From positions 436,501 to 500,500 of the forward strand of contig NZ_CP061035.1 in NCBI RefSeq assembly GCF_016743815.1: a DNA stretch of 64,000 nucleotides. The letters run 5' to 3'. The notes under the pieces are model-generated. The model did no database searches. It was not told the origin of the DNA and saw nothing but the letters and a program-made list of their open reading frames with translations. The translations under genes were made by a program, and so were the position numbers. Positions 34,948 to 45,332 of the stretch are shown in pieces (within the stretch, counting starts at the first letter, position 1; each line of letters begins with the position of its first letter). The DNA is from Sphingomonas aliaeris (GTDB lineage: Bacteria > Pseudomonadota > Alphaproteobacteria > Sphingomonadales > Sphingomonadaceae).

Positions 34948-36266
34948 AGGCGGTCGGCCTTGGCATGCGCTGCCAGCGTGAAGGCGCTCGGCTTGATCGT
35001 GCGCCTGAACGTCGTGCGATCCACCGCGACAAGCCCGAACTGCTTCGCATAGCCCGAGGTCCATTCGAAATTGTCGAGCAGCGACCAGTAGAGATAGCCT
35101 TTGACCGGAATCCCGTCCGCGATGCACCGTGCGACTTCGGCGACCGTGGCGTCGATGAAGCGCGCGCGGACCCGGTCGTCGGTCGCGGCGATCCCAGTTT
35201 CGGTGAGGTAGATCGGGCGTCCGATATGCTTGGCGGCGTAGCGGATCGTCGCGCCGATCGCGCTGGGGTAATTCTCGTAGCCCATGTCGGTCAGCGGCAC
35301 GCCGGGTTCGGGCGGCATCAATCCCTTATGGTCGATGCGCAACCGCGAATAGGTCTGCACTCCGACGAAATCCGCTTTCCGCGCCGCGTCGATCCAGCCG
35401 CCGTACATCGTGTGCTCCGCCTGACCGGCAAGATTGCCGGGCCCGACGGCCTGTATCTCCTGCATCGATAGCGTGACGCCGACGGGGAAGTCGCCCGGCC
35501 CGGCCTTGATCGCGGCATAGCCCTTGGCATGCGCATCTAGCATGACCGTGCTGATCCGGTCTGGATCGCCAAACAGCATTGACGAGAAGTGCGGCGACGC
35601 GGTCTGCAGCGCAGCCGCCGCGACCATCGCGCGCGCATTCGCCGCCGCCGCATCACTGGCGAAGCGGGGCAGCACCTTGCGCAGCAGCACGATATTCGCC
35701 TCGTTGAAGGTCGATGCCATTCCGATCAGCGGCCCGAGCCGCTCTGTCGCGCGGGCGCAGAACCGTGCGAACAGATCCGCACCGTCGGCGACCTCGAACC
35801 CGCCGCGCATCGCGAACCACAACGGCACGGTAAAATGGTTGAACGTGACGATCGGCAACAGCTGGCGCTCGTGGCACGCCTCCAGCACGCGGACGTAATG
35901 GTCGAGCGCGGCTTCGGAGAACATTCCCTCCGCTGGCTCGATCCTCGCCCATTCGATCCCGAAGCGATAGCAGTTCAGACCGAGCCTCGCGGCGATGTCG
36001 AGATCCTCTGCGAAGCGCGCATAGCTGTCGCAGGCATCGCCGGACGGATCGGCAAAGGCGGTTGGGCGGATGGTTTCCAGCAACCAGCTGTCCGACTCGA
36101 CATTGTTGCCTTCGCTTTGATGCGCGGAGATCGCCGTCCCCCACAGGAACCCTTTGGCGGCCGCGCGCGCACCGGCGGCGCGGGATCGTGACGCGGCTGC
36201 GGCTGCCGCCGCGATGCCCACGCTGCCCGCGACGATCTGCCGCCGGGTCGGAAAGAGATCGGTCAT
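34944..36266 (-). CDS. GH1 family beta-glycosidase, Tat-exported
   Basis: This 440-residue protein has an N-terminal twin-arginine signal (PTRRQIVAGSVGIAAAAAA) followed by a GH1 (alpha/beta)8 barrel. FLWGTAISAHQSEG marks the domain start, TFNEAN carries the acid/base Glu, and YLTETGIA carries the nucleophile Glu in the family T-E-x-G motif. YWSLLDNFEW near the end is also classic GH1. AGGA lies seven bases before ATG 36266; an adjacent ATG at 36269 is possible. It is coupled to the DUF3089 gene and would release a sugar from a glycoside in the periplasm. Confidence 0.93.
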   Translation of the reverse strand: MTDLFPTRRQIVAGSVGIAAAAAAASRSRAAGARAAAKGFLWGTAISAHQSEGNNVESDSWLLETIRPTAFADPSGDACDSYARFAEDLDIAARLGLNCYRFGIEWARIEPAEGMFSEAALDHYVRVLEACHERQLLPIVTFNHFTVPLWFAMRGGFEVADGADLFARFCARATERLGPLIGMASTFNEANIVLLRKVLPRFASDAAAANARAMVAAAALQTASPHFSSMLFGDPDRISTVMLDAHAKGYAAIKAGPGDFPVGVTLSMQEIQAVGPGNLAGQAEHTMYGGWIDAARKADFVGVQTYSRLRIDHKGLMPPEPGVPLTDMGYENYPSAIGATIRYAAKHIGRPIYLTETGIAATDDRVRARFIDATVAEVARCIADGIPVKGYLYWSLLDNFEWTSGYAKQFGLVAVDRTTFRRTIKPSAFTLAAHAKADRL

Positions 36267-36312
36267 CATGATGTCCTTTGAAGGTACGCGTCCGGCGAAC
36301 AGGCAGGTCCGC

Positions 36313-37842
36313 TCACGGCGTCGGCATCGCGGCCCATTTCTTGCGCGCATCGGCCATCGCCGCGTCCCTCGCGCGTTCCTGCACCGGCTGGAGCCGCGCC
36401 GCCTGCGTCTTCGCGCCGATCGCCAGATAGGCGGTGGGCTGCGTGCTCACCGTGGGCCAGTTCGGCGCGCCGCCGCCATTGGGATTGCCGGTCCGCGCGA
36501 ACCGCACCCAATAGTCTCCCATCAGCTTCGCCACATCGGCGTCCTGCCCGTCCCAGCGGTGCTCGGCCGCTTTCGTGGTGAAGACATATTCCAGTTCACC
36601 GCCATGATCGGTGCCCGCCGCCGCGGCGCGTTGATCCACCGGAACCTGATCGAAATAATAGGCGTAGGTTGGTGCGCCGTTGGCGGCATGGCGATCCGCC
36701 AGCGCTAAGGATGGCAGGACGAAGCCCGCATCCTCGGCCAGATCGATCGCGGCGGCGTCGGCGGGTTTGCCGGTCATCGCGATATAGCCCTGATGCAGGT
36801 CGGCGAAGCGGTCGCCGAGCAAGGCCTTCGCCGCCGCCTCGGTCATTCCGCCGAGGCTCGATTCGTTCGAATTGCCGCCGATGATCAGCGGGATGCGCAT
36901 CTCGCGTCCGCTGTAGAAGGGATCGCCGGGGCTGCGCGTGACGACCTTGCCGTCGATGAACGGGAAGGCGCGCCCGTTCTTGACGACATCGGCGAGCGGC
37001 ACGGCGCGCAACTGTTCCGCCGTCGCGTCCTTCAACCCGAGGCTCGTGGCCCACATCTCGCCAAGCTTCTCCGCACTGATCGGGCCGCCGCGGATCGGGA
37101 ACAGCGCGCTTCCGCCCGCGCCCGATTCCGATATCGCCTTGTGGAACAGCCCTTCGGCGACGGGCGATCCCATCAGGATCTGGACCGATCCGGCCCCGGC
37201 GGATTCGCCGAACACCGTCACGTTCGCGGCATCTCCGCCGAAGTGTGCGATGTTGCGTTCGACCCATTGCAGCGCCGCGACCTGATCCATGATCGCATAG
37301 TTGCCGAGCCGACCGTGCGGATCTTCGCGCGTCAAAGCGGGATGCGCGAAGAAGCCGAGCCGCCCGAGCCGGTAGTTGATCGTCACGATCACCGCGCCGC
37401 GTTTCGCCAGCGCGGCCCCGTCGTACAGCGGAACGCCCGCCGCACCGTAGGTGAACCCGCCGCCGTGCAGGAACACCATCACCGGGTATCTGCCTGCCTT
37501 GGCTGGTCGCCAGACGTTGAGGAACAGGCAGTCCTCGCTCATCGCGCCGACTTGTGCCCAGGGTTCCTTATGCTCCGGGCCTTGCGGGCATGCCGCTCCG
37601 AAACTGCGCGTCGAGCGGACGCCCTGCCATTTCGCGGGCGCCTGCGGGGCCTTCCACCGCAACGGCCCGACCGGCGGCGCGGCATAGGGGATGCCCTTGA
37701 ACACGGTGAGAGTGCCTTCGATCGTGCCCGCGACCGATCCGGTATCGATCGCGACCGGTGCGGACGGGGTCTGGGCGGATGCGGGCAGAGCGGTCGCAAG
37801 CGCGATACCGGTCGTCATCGTGAATAGCAGGCGTAACGTCAT
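36313..37842 (-). CDS. Type B carboxylesterase, secreted
   Basis: This 509-residue protein has a signal peptide (ending ALPASAQ). The carboxylesterase type B fold shows FKGIPYAAPPVG, EDCLFLNVW near 105, VFLHGGGFTYG oxyanion loop near 125, and the nucleophile elbow GESAGAGS near 213. A Glu lies in NESSLGG and the His in TDHGGELEYVF. It precedes GH1 by 46 bases and follows the CE1-type esterase gene, so all are probably one operon. Substrates of such enzymes range from aryl to alkyl esters, and the specific one cannot be read here. Confidence 0.92.
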   Translation of the reverse strand: MTLRLLFTMTTGIALATALPASAQTPSAPVAIDTGSVAGTIEGTLTVFKGIPYAAPPVGPLRWKAPQAPAKWQGVRSTRSFGAACPQGPEHKEPWAQVGAMSEDCLFLNVWRPAKAGRYPVMVFLHGGGFTYGAAGVPLYDGAALAKRGAVIVTINYRLGRLGFFAHPALTREDPHGRLGNYAIMDQVAALQWVERNIAHFGGDAANVTVFGESAGAGSVQILMGSPVAEGLFHKAISESGAGGSALFPIRGGPISAEKLGEMWATSLGLKDATAEQLRAVPLADVVKNGRAFPFIDGKVVTRSPGDPFYSGREMRIPLIIGGNSNESSLGGMTEAAAKALLGDRFADLHQGYIAMTGKPADAAAIDLAEDAGFVLPSLALADRHAANGAPTYAYYFDQVPVDQRAAAAGTDHGGELEYVFTTKAAEHRWDGQDADVAKLMGDYWVRFARTGNPNGGGAPNWPTVSTQPTAYLAIGAKTQAARLQPVQERARDAAMADARKKWAAMPTP

Positions 37843-37911
37843 CGCATCGTCTCCATTGTCGGATCGCCGGCCATCCGGGACCCGATCGTGTCTGTTGAAA
37901 GGGGTTCGAAA

Positions 37912-38877
37912 TCAGAGATTGAAGACGTTTTCCCAGATGTATTCCGAGACGTCGATCGGCGGGAAATAGGTGCCGTTATAGCCCAGCCCAACATAGCCGC
38001 CGTACAGCACGTGCTTGCCGCCGCTGACCGTCACCAGCCCCGCCCGGACGCCGCCGTTGCAACTGAGATATTCCTCGGAGCGGACCTCGTCGTTGATCTG
38101 GCGCCGCGCGAGATCGTCGCCGCAACCGCTGATCCGTTTCCACGCGGCAAGGCTTTCGCGCGCGCCCTGCACGCCGAGCGGGACGCCCGCAAGATCGTTG
38201 GGCAAGCCAGCCAAAGGCGGCGTCGATCCGTAATAAGCGATTGTCGCATCACCCGTTGCCGCAATCTCGGTGACGCCGATCGGCTTGGCCGGGGCGCAGC
38301 GATCGGTGTTGAGCGGGAATGAGACGGAGGCGACCGCGCGGATCAGGTCCGCACTCTCGCACGCCATGCGTTGCGCCATCCCGCCGCCGTTCGAAATCCC
38401 GGTGACAAAGACGCGGTCAGCGTCGATATTGGCGCGCCCTTTCAAGGCGACGATCACCGACCGCAGGAATCCTGCATCGTCGACCTGCACTGCATTGCCG
38501 GCGGCGCAGCATCCATAGGCGTTCCAGCTCAGCGCGATCCCCTCCGGCCATACCGCGATGAATCCGCGTTTGTCGGATTGTGCCAACTGGCCGGAATATT
38601 TGCGCTCGTCCGCGGCGTAGCTGGTGAAGCCGTGCAGATCGAGCAGCAGCGGAACGGGGCGATCGCCGGAATAGCTGGCCGGGACATGCACGAGGTAGGA
38701 GCGCGGCAGCCCGCCCGACAGCGTGACGATCGTATAGTCGCCGGGCGCGAGGCAGTTCGCGCTGCACGGTGCCGCCTGCGCCGCTGGGGCGAACATCAGC
38801 GCGCCGGTGACCATAGCGGCAAGCAGCAGCGCGATCGTGACCATCCTATGGATCGGGTGTCGTGGCGTATCGGACAT
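37912..38877 (-). CDS. CE1/PHB-depolymerase-type esterase, secreted
   Basis: This 321-residue protein has a signal peptide or anchor (MVTIALLLAAMVTGALMF, ending AQAAP). RSYLVHVPASYSGDRPVPLLLDLHG and the nucleophile motif GISNGGGMAQRM near 164 place it in the feruloyl esterase/poly(3-hydroxybutyrate) depolymerase group. GGKHVLYGG near the end carries the His. It starts the esterase-GH1 run after the lipoprotein gene. A feruloyl or acetyl esterase role on a plant-derived conjugate fits the neighbouring CoA ligase, but this is inference. Confidence 0.88.
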   Translation of the reverse strand: MSDTPRHPIHRMVTIALLLAAMVTGALMFAPAAQAAPCSANCLAPGDYTIVTLSGGLPRSYLVHVPASYSGDRPVPLLLDLHGFTSYAADERKYSGQLAQSDKRGFIAVWPEGIALSWNAYGCCAAGNAVQVDDAGFLRSVIVALKGRANIDADRVFVTGISNGGGMAQRMACESADLIRAVASVSFPLNTDRCAPAKPIGVTEIAATGDATIAYYGSTPPLAGLPNDLAGVPLGVQGARESLAAWKRISGCGDDLARRQINDEVRSEEYLSCNGGVRAGLVTVSGGKHVLYGGYVGLGYNGTYFPPIDVSEYIWENVFNL

Positions 38878-38916
38878 GTCTATCTCCTGTTTCTGGGTTT
38901 CTGTTTTTTCGTCGAC

Positions 38917-39240
38917 TTATCGGGCGGGAGGTGGCGGCAGCGGACGCAAGCCGCCGTCGTCCGTCAGTTCCGGGGGCAGCGGGGGGTCCGCGAACGTCTT
39001 GCGCGGACGCATGTCGGACAGCGATTTGGGCGGGGCCGCAATCGCAGCCGCAGTCGTCGGACCGGGCGGTATTAGCGCGGCGCGGTTCGATCGAGGCGGT
39101 GCGGTCGGCGTGGCAGCAATTACGACCTGCACGTTCTCCGGGATCGAAACGTTAGCCGATCTGGAGTCGCAACCGGCCAGGACCGACGGCGCGACCGCCG
39201 CCATTACCAGCATTTTCCAGCGGTGCGGGCCTGCGCGCAT
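38917..39240 (-). CDS. Small lipoprotein, proline-rich
   Basis: This 107-residue protein has a lipoprotein signal with lipobox VLAGC near residues 18-22 and ATG 39240 preceded by AGGAGAGGAT. After the Cys come variable Ser/Thr/Ala/Pro-rich stretches and a C-terminal PLPPELTDDGG, LRPLPPPP. No domain is recognised. It lies at the head of the minus-strand esterase operon and may be a surface or periplasmic accessory; the function is unknown. Confidence 0.6.
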   Translation of the reverse strand: MRAGPHRWKMLVMAAVAPSVLAGCDSRSANVSIPENVQVVIAATPTAPPRSNRAALIPPGPTTAAAIAAPPKSLSDMRPRKTFADPPLPPELTDDGGLRPLPPPPAR

Positions 39241-39301
39241 ATCCTCTCCTGGCCACCGCTTGTTACGGTTCATGGCCTGATAAGAACTGGTCTTCCACAT
39301 C

Positions 39302-39321
39302 TTCATTAATCAATCAATGAA
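39302..39321. promoter_or_regulatory. Inverted repeat TTCATT-N8-AATGAA in divergent promoter
   Basis: The site reads TTCATTAATCAATCAATGAA. It lies in the 158 bases between the lipoprotein start (39240) and the receptor start (39399). A regulator such as the TetR encoded at 44625-45332 may bind here to control both operons. Confidence 0.45.
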
Positions 39322-39398
39322 TATTGACACGCGCTCCGATCCGGTGTCTCAGACATGCCGACGCGCCGAAGAGCGCTGCGATTCAGAGAGGATGACGA

Positions 39399-41665
39399 AT
39401 GCGCAATTTCCTGGTGTCGGCGTCGGTGTGCGCCCTGATGACGGCCGGCGTGGCCCACGCTCAAACCGCGCCGCTGAACACGTCCGATTCAACCGGGCAG
39501 ACGACGACCGATCCTGCGGCGGCGGCGGATGCGCAGCCCGACGGCGAGATTGTGGTCACCGCCGAACGTCGTTCGACTAGTCTGCAACGCGCGCCCGTCG
39601 CCGCATCGGTGCTGACCGGCGAGGATCTGGTGCGCAAGGGCGTCAACGGCGTCGAGCAGTTGCAGTTCGCCACGCCCTCGCTGACGGTCAATACCGCGGG
39701 GCAGGGCAATGCCTTCAACATTCGCGGCATCGGCAAGACCGAGCAGTCGAGTTCGATCGGCGTCGGCGTGATCACCTATCGCGACGGCGTGGCGACGTTC
39801 CCGGGCTATCTGCAAAGCGAGCCCTATTACGATATCGCCAGCGTCGAGGTGTTGCGTGGGCCGCAAGGTACGTTCGCCGGCGGCAATGCGACCGGCGGTG
39901 CGGTGTTCATCAACGAGGTCAATCCCTCGACCGATCGCGTGAAGGGCTATGCGCTCGCCCAGTACGGCAATTACAACCAGATCAAGCTGCAGGGTGCGCT
40001 TAACATCCCGGGCGGCGATACGCTGGCGATCCGCTTCGCCGGTAATCTCGAACATCGCGACACGTTCTACAACGTATCGGGGCCGTGGACCGGCAACCCG
40101 GGCGACCGGCGCGATTACAGCGCGCGCGCCAGCATCCTGTGGCAACCGACGCTGCAGATCCGCGTGCTGCTGAAGGGCGATTACAACAACATCAATTATG
40201 GCGGTATCCCGGCGAGCAACGCCTATACCCTCACCACCGGGGACCTGTAGCAAACACCGGCGATCCGCTGAACGTAGCGAGTAACGCACCGCTTTACGGC
40301 GGTGACGAGTTCGGTCGTGTCGTGCTGAACGTCGGCTTCACGCTGGACAGCGGCATCGTGCTGCGATCGATCAGCGGCTTCCAGCGCGGTACGACGCACG
40401 TCTCCTATGACGGGGACGGAACCGCCGCCGCCGGTACGCCGGCGGCCCCCGCGGTCAACTTCCGCGACAACATCACGCAGGAAATCTGGTCGCAGGAGTT
40501 TAACATCGTTTCGCCCGATACCGGCCCGTTCACATGGGTGCTCGGCGGCTACTATCAGCACGACAACATTACCATTCCGCCGAACGGCGGATATGTCGTT
40601 GACAATACGCCCAACTCGATCAGCCCTTTGGTGTTCGATACGATCCTGGAAGGCACCAACCCCAAGACCGCGCTCGCCGGTTTCGCGCAGGCCGGGTACG
40701 AGCTGTCAAACGGTCTGCAACTTCAGGTCGGCGCCCGCTATTCGCGTACATCGTCGGCTAACGACGCGGTGGCCAAGGCAACGCTGCCGATCCTGCCAAA
40801 CCCGATCCTGACGCTGCTGCAGAAGGATAAGGTCGTCGAGAAAAAGCTGAACGGTAAGATTGCGCTTAACTGGACAGTGGACCGCAATAATTTCCTCTAT
40901 GCTTTTGTCGCAACGGGCGCGAAGGCCGGTGGATTGAACGGGCCCAACACCGCCGGCGTCACGCCGCGCGCGTTCGGTGCCGAGGACGTGACCGACTACG
41001 AACTCGGTTATAAAGGCACATTCATGAATGGTCGCCTGCGCACTCAGCTCGGCGGCTATTACAGCGAATATAAGAACTACCAGATCAGCATCGTCGATCC
41101 TGATCAGCGCAGCATCTCTTCCGTCTACAACGTACCCGGCAAGACCAAGCTGTACGGCGCGGAGCTTTCTGCACAGGGCAGCTTCGGTGCGCTCGGGCTC
41201 GACGTCGCAGCCTCGGTATCCAACTCGAAACTCGGCACCTTCTACGCGATCGATCCGCGCTTCGGCACCAGCGCGGCGCTGGTGTGCAACCCGACAGGGG
41301 GACCTGTCACGGCGCGCTGCATCAATTTAAGCGGCCGGGAACAAGCCTATGCACCGAAGTTCACGCTGAGCGCGGGCGCGCAATATGCCATCGCACTGGG
41401 TAGCGAGGCCAAGCTGACCCCGCGCATTGATTACGCCCATATCGCACCGACCTTCGGCACGCTGTTCCAGAATCCCGCGCTCGGCGATCGGCTGGAGGCC
41501 CGCAATATCGTCAATGCGCAGCTTACGCTGACCACCGGCGATTGGTCGGTCGCTGGGTTCGGCACGAACCTAACTGACCAGCATTATGTCGGCGCAATCA
41601 ATGGCGTGAGGCGGCTTGCGGGTGCGCCGCGCCAGTACGGCCTTCGCGTCAGCCGCAGCTTCTGA
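39399..41665 (+). pseudogene. TonB-dependent receptor, frameshifted
   Basis: The first frame encodes a signal peptide (ending AHAQT), a plug start DGEIVVTAERR and plug motifs VLRGPQGTFAGGNATGG. It stops at TAG 40248-40250. The next frame resumes at once (GPVANTGDPLNVASN...) and runs to a proper barrel end (LRVSRSF) at 41665. One G added to the GGGG run at 40239-40242 restores one open frame of about 755 residues, so a single-base deletion or a read error is the likely cause. Its end overlaps the MFS start by one base (TGATG). Intact, it would be the uptake gate of this locus. Confidence 0.88.
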
Positions 41666-42987
41666 TGGCGGGCGGACGCGAAGAAGGGATCGCGTCCGCG
41701 CGGTCGGCCAGGGCGAGCGACGATCGGTATGCGTGGTTGGTGCTCGGCCTGCTGTGCATCGTCTACGTACTCAACTTCCTCGACCGGCAATTGCTGTCGA
41801 TCCTCGCTAAGCCGATCCAGGACGATCTTGGTATCACCGATGGTCAATTGGGCCGGCTCGGCGGGCTGTACTTCGCTATGTTCTATTGCATTCTCGGCGT
41901 GCCCGTCGCGTGGCTCGCGGATCGCGGCAACCGCGTTCGCGTTCTCACGATCGCCTGTGCGTTGTGGAGCGCGGCGACGATCGCTTGCGGAATGTCGCAC
42001 TCCTACGGCCAGTTAGCGGCGGCGCGAATGAGCGTCGGGATCGGCGAGGCGGGTGGCGTTCCGCCCTCCTATTCGATCATCTCCGATTACTTTCCGTCCG
42101 ACCGCCGCGGGCTGGCGCTCGGACTGTTCAATCTCGGGCCGCCTTTGGGCCAGGCGCTCGGCGTGGCGTTCGGCGCGAAGATCGCCGCCGCCTATGACTG
42201 GCGGCTTGCCTTCATCCTGCTCGGCGCCGCCGGGCTGATCGCGGCCGCCGGCGTCTGGGCGTTTGTTCGCGAACCAAGACGCGGGGCGACGGATACGCGA
42301 CCGGTTGCGATGCCGGAAGTCGCCGGTGAAGCGGCCTCGTTCGGGGGAACGCTCCGGCTGTTCTTCGATCGCAAGACTCTGTTGCTGGTTTCGCTGGCGG
42401 CAGGGGCTACGCAATTCGTCACCTACGCCACGCTCGGTTTCACCACGTTGTTTCTGATGCGTGAGAAGGACATGACGCTCGATCAGGTCGCGATCTGGTA
42501 CGCGCTGGTGCTGGCGATCGGTGTAAGTGCGGGTATCTACCTGTCTGGGCGGATCATCGACCGCCGTGCCGCGACGGATCCGCAAATATATGGCACGATG
42601 CCCGGTATCGCATTGCTGCTCGCGATACCCTTTTTCATCGGTTTCGTCTGGGCTCCGACCTGGCCGCTGGCGATCGTGTTCCTGATCGGTCCGACGTTCC
42701 TCAACTATTTCTATCTTACCCCGGCGGTAACATACGTGCAGAACGCGGTAGCGCCCCGCCAACGCACGCTTGCGGGAGCGGTGCTGCTGCTGATCATGAA
42801 CCTGATCGGGCTCGGTCTTGGGCCGACATGGCTCGGCATGGCCAGCGACTGGTTCAAGGCGAGCCATCCCGGACATTCGCTGCAACTCGCTTTCTACACA
42901 CTCGTGCCGTTCTATTTCGTCGCCATCGCACTGCATTTCGCATCGGCGCGCGCGCTACGACGTGAACATTCGGAGACCGCCCCGTGA
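41665..42987 (+). CDS. MFS transporter (spinster-like/aromatic-acid type)
   Basis: This 440-residue inner-membrane carrier has about 12 hydrophobic segments. VLNFLDRQLLSIL in helix 1 and ADRGNRVRVL after helix 2 are family motifs, and GIGEAGGVPPSYSIISDYF lies in helix 4-5. It is translationally linked to the receptor upstream (TGATG) and to the acyl-CoA ligase downstream (overlap 42984-42987). It probably carries the released acid across the inner membrane. Confidence 0.9.
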   Translation: MAGGREEGIASARSARASDDRYAWLVLGLLCIVYVLNFLDRQLLSILAKPIQDDLGITDGQLGRLGGLYFAMFYCILGVPVAWLADRGNRVRVLTIACALWSAATIACGMSHSYGQLAAARMSVGIGEAGGVPPSYSIISDYFPSDRRGLALGLFNLGPPLGQALGVAFGAKIAAAYDWRLAFILLGAAGLIAAAGVWAFVREPRRGATDTRPVAMPEVAGEAASFGGTLRLFFDRKTLLLVSLAAGATQFVTYATLGFTTLFLMREKDMTLDQVAIWYALVLAIGVSAGIYLSGRIIDRRAATDPQIYGTMPGIALLLAIPFFIGFVWAPTWPLAIVFLIGPTFLNYFYLTPAVTYVQNAVAPRQRTLAGAVLLLIMNLIGLGLGPTWLGMASDWFKASHPGHSLQLAFYTLVPFYFVAIALHFASARALRREHSETAP

Positions 42988-44569
42988 CCGCTGGATCGAT
43001 GCAGCCCTATGCGCTGACGCTCGACAAATTCCTCGATCACGCAGCGAAGTGGCACGGCGGCACCGAGGTCGTTACAAACGGCCCCGGGGGATCGACGCGC
43101 ATCGATTATGCAGGGCTGCGAGCCCGTGCGAACCGCATGTCCGGTGCATTGACGGCGCTCGGTTTGAACGCTGGCGACAACTTCGCGACGTTGGCGTGGA
43201 ACAGCCAGGCTCATTTGGAATGCTGGTATGGAGCAATGGGGGTCGGCATCGTCTGTCACACGCTCAATCCGCGCCTCGCGTCCGCCCACCTCGCGACCAT
43301 GATCCATCAGGCGCAGAACCGCGTGCTCGCAGTCAGTCCAGGGCTCGAACCGCTCGTTCACGCACTGCTCGACCTTTGCCCGATGATTGAACATGTCATA
43401 ATGTTGGACGAGCCAGGCCATGAACACATCGTGCCGACAGATCCGGTGGCTAAATTCTGGAACCAGCAGGACCTGCTCGACCGGCATGGCGCCGAGATGA
43501 TCTGGGGCGCGTTCGAGGAAACCGCCCCGGCCGGTTTGTGCTTCACGTCGGGTACCACGGGCGCCCCCAAGGGCGTCACTTATACTCACCGGTCGAATTA
43601 TCTTGAGACCGTACACCTATTGCACGCGGACGTGCTTGGACTGAGGTCCAGAGACGTCGTGCTCGTCGCCGTGCCGATGTTCCATGCCAATGGTTGGGGA
43701 CTTGCCTTCGCCGGCCCGGCGACAGGAGCGCGTCTTGTTTTGCCCGCGCGGGACCAGGACGGCGCGAGCCTCGCCCGTCTGATTGAGGACGAAAAGGTCA
43801 CCGTCGCTGCTGGCGTGGCGACAGTATGGCTCGGACTGCTCGATCACCTCGAACGGACCGGGGGCAGCGTACCGTCGCTGGAACGTATTCTGCTGGGTGG
43901 AGCCTCAGTACCGCAGGCGCTGATGGACCGGATCGAAACGAGGCTCGGCGTAATCGTTCAGACAAGCTGGGGCATGACCGAGCTCTCCCCGCTCGGCACT
44001 GTCACTCCGGCGAGCAGCGATCTTCGTCGATCCTCGACGTCTGGCCGACCGCCGGTCGGCGTCGACCTTTGCTGACCGACGAAGCGGGCGATCCCTTGGC
44101 CGAACAGCGCGGCTGCGAGGGGCGGCTACGCGTGCGCGGTGCGAGCGCGGTGCAGCGCTATTACGGTGCAGCGGCCCCCGCGACCGACGCGGGCGGATGG
44201 TTCGATACAGGCGATCTGGCGATCATTGATCATCAGGGCGAGCTCAGCATTACCGGGCGTGCGAAAGATCTGATAAAATCAGGTGGCGAATGGATCAATC
44301 CGGGCGAGATCGAGGCGATCATCGGCGCTTTGCCAGAGGTTGCGCTGGTGGCGGTGGTAGCGCGCTCACACCCCAAATGGGGCGAACGTCCGGTGCTTGT
44401 GATCGAAGCGCGACGAGGTGTCGAAATACCGGACGAGACATTGCTCGCGGCGCTCCAAGGAAAAATTGCAAGCTGGTGGATGCCAGACGCGATCGTCCGC
44501 GTCGGCGCCATGCCGCTGGCAACGACCGGCAAGATCGACAAGATGCGCTTGCGGGCCGAGCACGGGTAA
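42984..44569 (+). pseudogene. Fatty/aryl acyl-CoA ligase, frameshifted
   Basis: The first frame gives the ANL adenylation core: TSGTTGAPKGVTYTHRS near residues 189-205 and SWGMTELSPLG. It stops at TGA 44073-44075. The next frame continues GWFDTGDLAIIDHQGELSIT, RAKDLIKSGGEWINPGEIE and the catalytic-Lys end ATTGKIDKMRLR. One extra T in the TTT run at 44068-44070 would join them into one protein of about 529 residues. The product would activate a carboxylic acid as its CoA thioester. As written it would lack the C-terminal domain and be inactive. Confidence 0.88.
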
Positions 44570-44624
44570 GGCCATGTCGGCAAGGAGCCGGACCGCCGGC
44601 ACCTTGAGACTGCAAGGAATACCG

Positions 44625-45332
44625 ATGACCGATCCGGCGAAAAGACCGCCACACAAACGTACGAGTAAGGCAGACCAGCGCGCCAGCACCACGGAACAGA
44701 TATTGGATTCTGCCGAGGAATTGTTCTCGCTTCGTGGTCTGCACGGCGTCACGCTGCGCGAGGTAGCGGACAAAGCGGGCGTGCATCAGTCGCTACTCCA
44801 TTACTATTTCAAGGATAAGAAGGATCTGTTCGATGCGGTAATTGCGCGCCGCGCGCCGGTAACGATCGCGCGGCGCGTCGCGGCGCTCGACGCGTACGAG
44901 AAGCAAGCAGCTGGGAACATCACCGTCGAAGGCGCACTCCACGCCTATCTCGATGCCGATCTCGATCTCCACGGGCATGGCGATGCAGGTTGGCGCAATT
45001 ATGGCCAGCTTGGCGCGCAAGTCAGCAATACCGCTGAGTGGGGTGCCGAGCTGATGGATACCCATTTCGACGCCCTGGTCCTGCGACTGATCGACTTGTT
45101 GCAACAGGCACTGCCCGATTGCCCCCGCGACGATCTTTTCTGGGGTTATCACTTCGTAACCGGCGGACTTATGCTGACGCTGGGCCGTACTGGACGTATC
45201 GACAAGCTGTCCGGAGGCCTGTGTCGGTCAGACGATTTTGACGCCGTTAAGGAACGGATGGCCCGGTTCATGGCCGCCGGCTTTACCGCTACCTGCGCGG
45301 CACGCGCCGAGACCAGAAAAGCGCAGATCTAA
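44625..45332 (+). CDS. TetR-family transcriptional regulator
   Basis: This 235-residue protein has an N-terminal HTH: ILDSAEELFSLRGLHGVTLREVADKAGVHQSLLHYYFKDK, shown here in overlapping halves at about 22-60. A large ligand-binding domain with a C-terminal WGYHFVTGGLM region follows. AAGGA lies six bases before ATG 44625. It closes the receptor-MFS-CoA ligase unit and probably senses the substrate acid or its CoA ester. The IR at 39302-39321 is a candidate site. Confidence 0.9.
   Translation: MTDPAKRPPHKRTSKADQRASTTEQILDSAEELFSLRGLHGVTLREVADKAGVHQSLLHYYFKDKKDLFDAVIARRAPVTIARRVAALDAYEKQAAGNITVEGALHAYLDADLDLHGHGDAGWRNYGQLGAQVSNTAEWGAELMDTHFDALVLRLIDLLQQALPDCPRDDLFWGYHFVTGGLMLTLGRTGRIDKLSGGLCRSDDFDAVKERMARFMAAGFTATCAARAETRKAQI

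Noticed and set aside
36793..37827. A 344-codon plus-strand open frame.
   Set aside because: Antisense shadow of the type B carboxylesterase; the esterase frame has a signal peptide and catalytic motifs.
42013..42936. A 307-codon minus-strand open frame.
   Set aside because: Antisense to the MFS carrier; the composition is charged and low-complexity.
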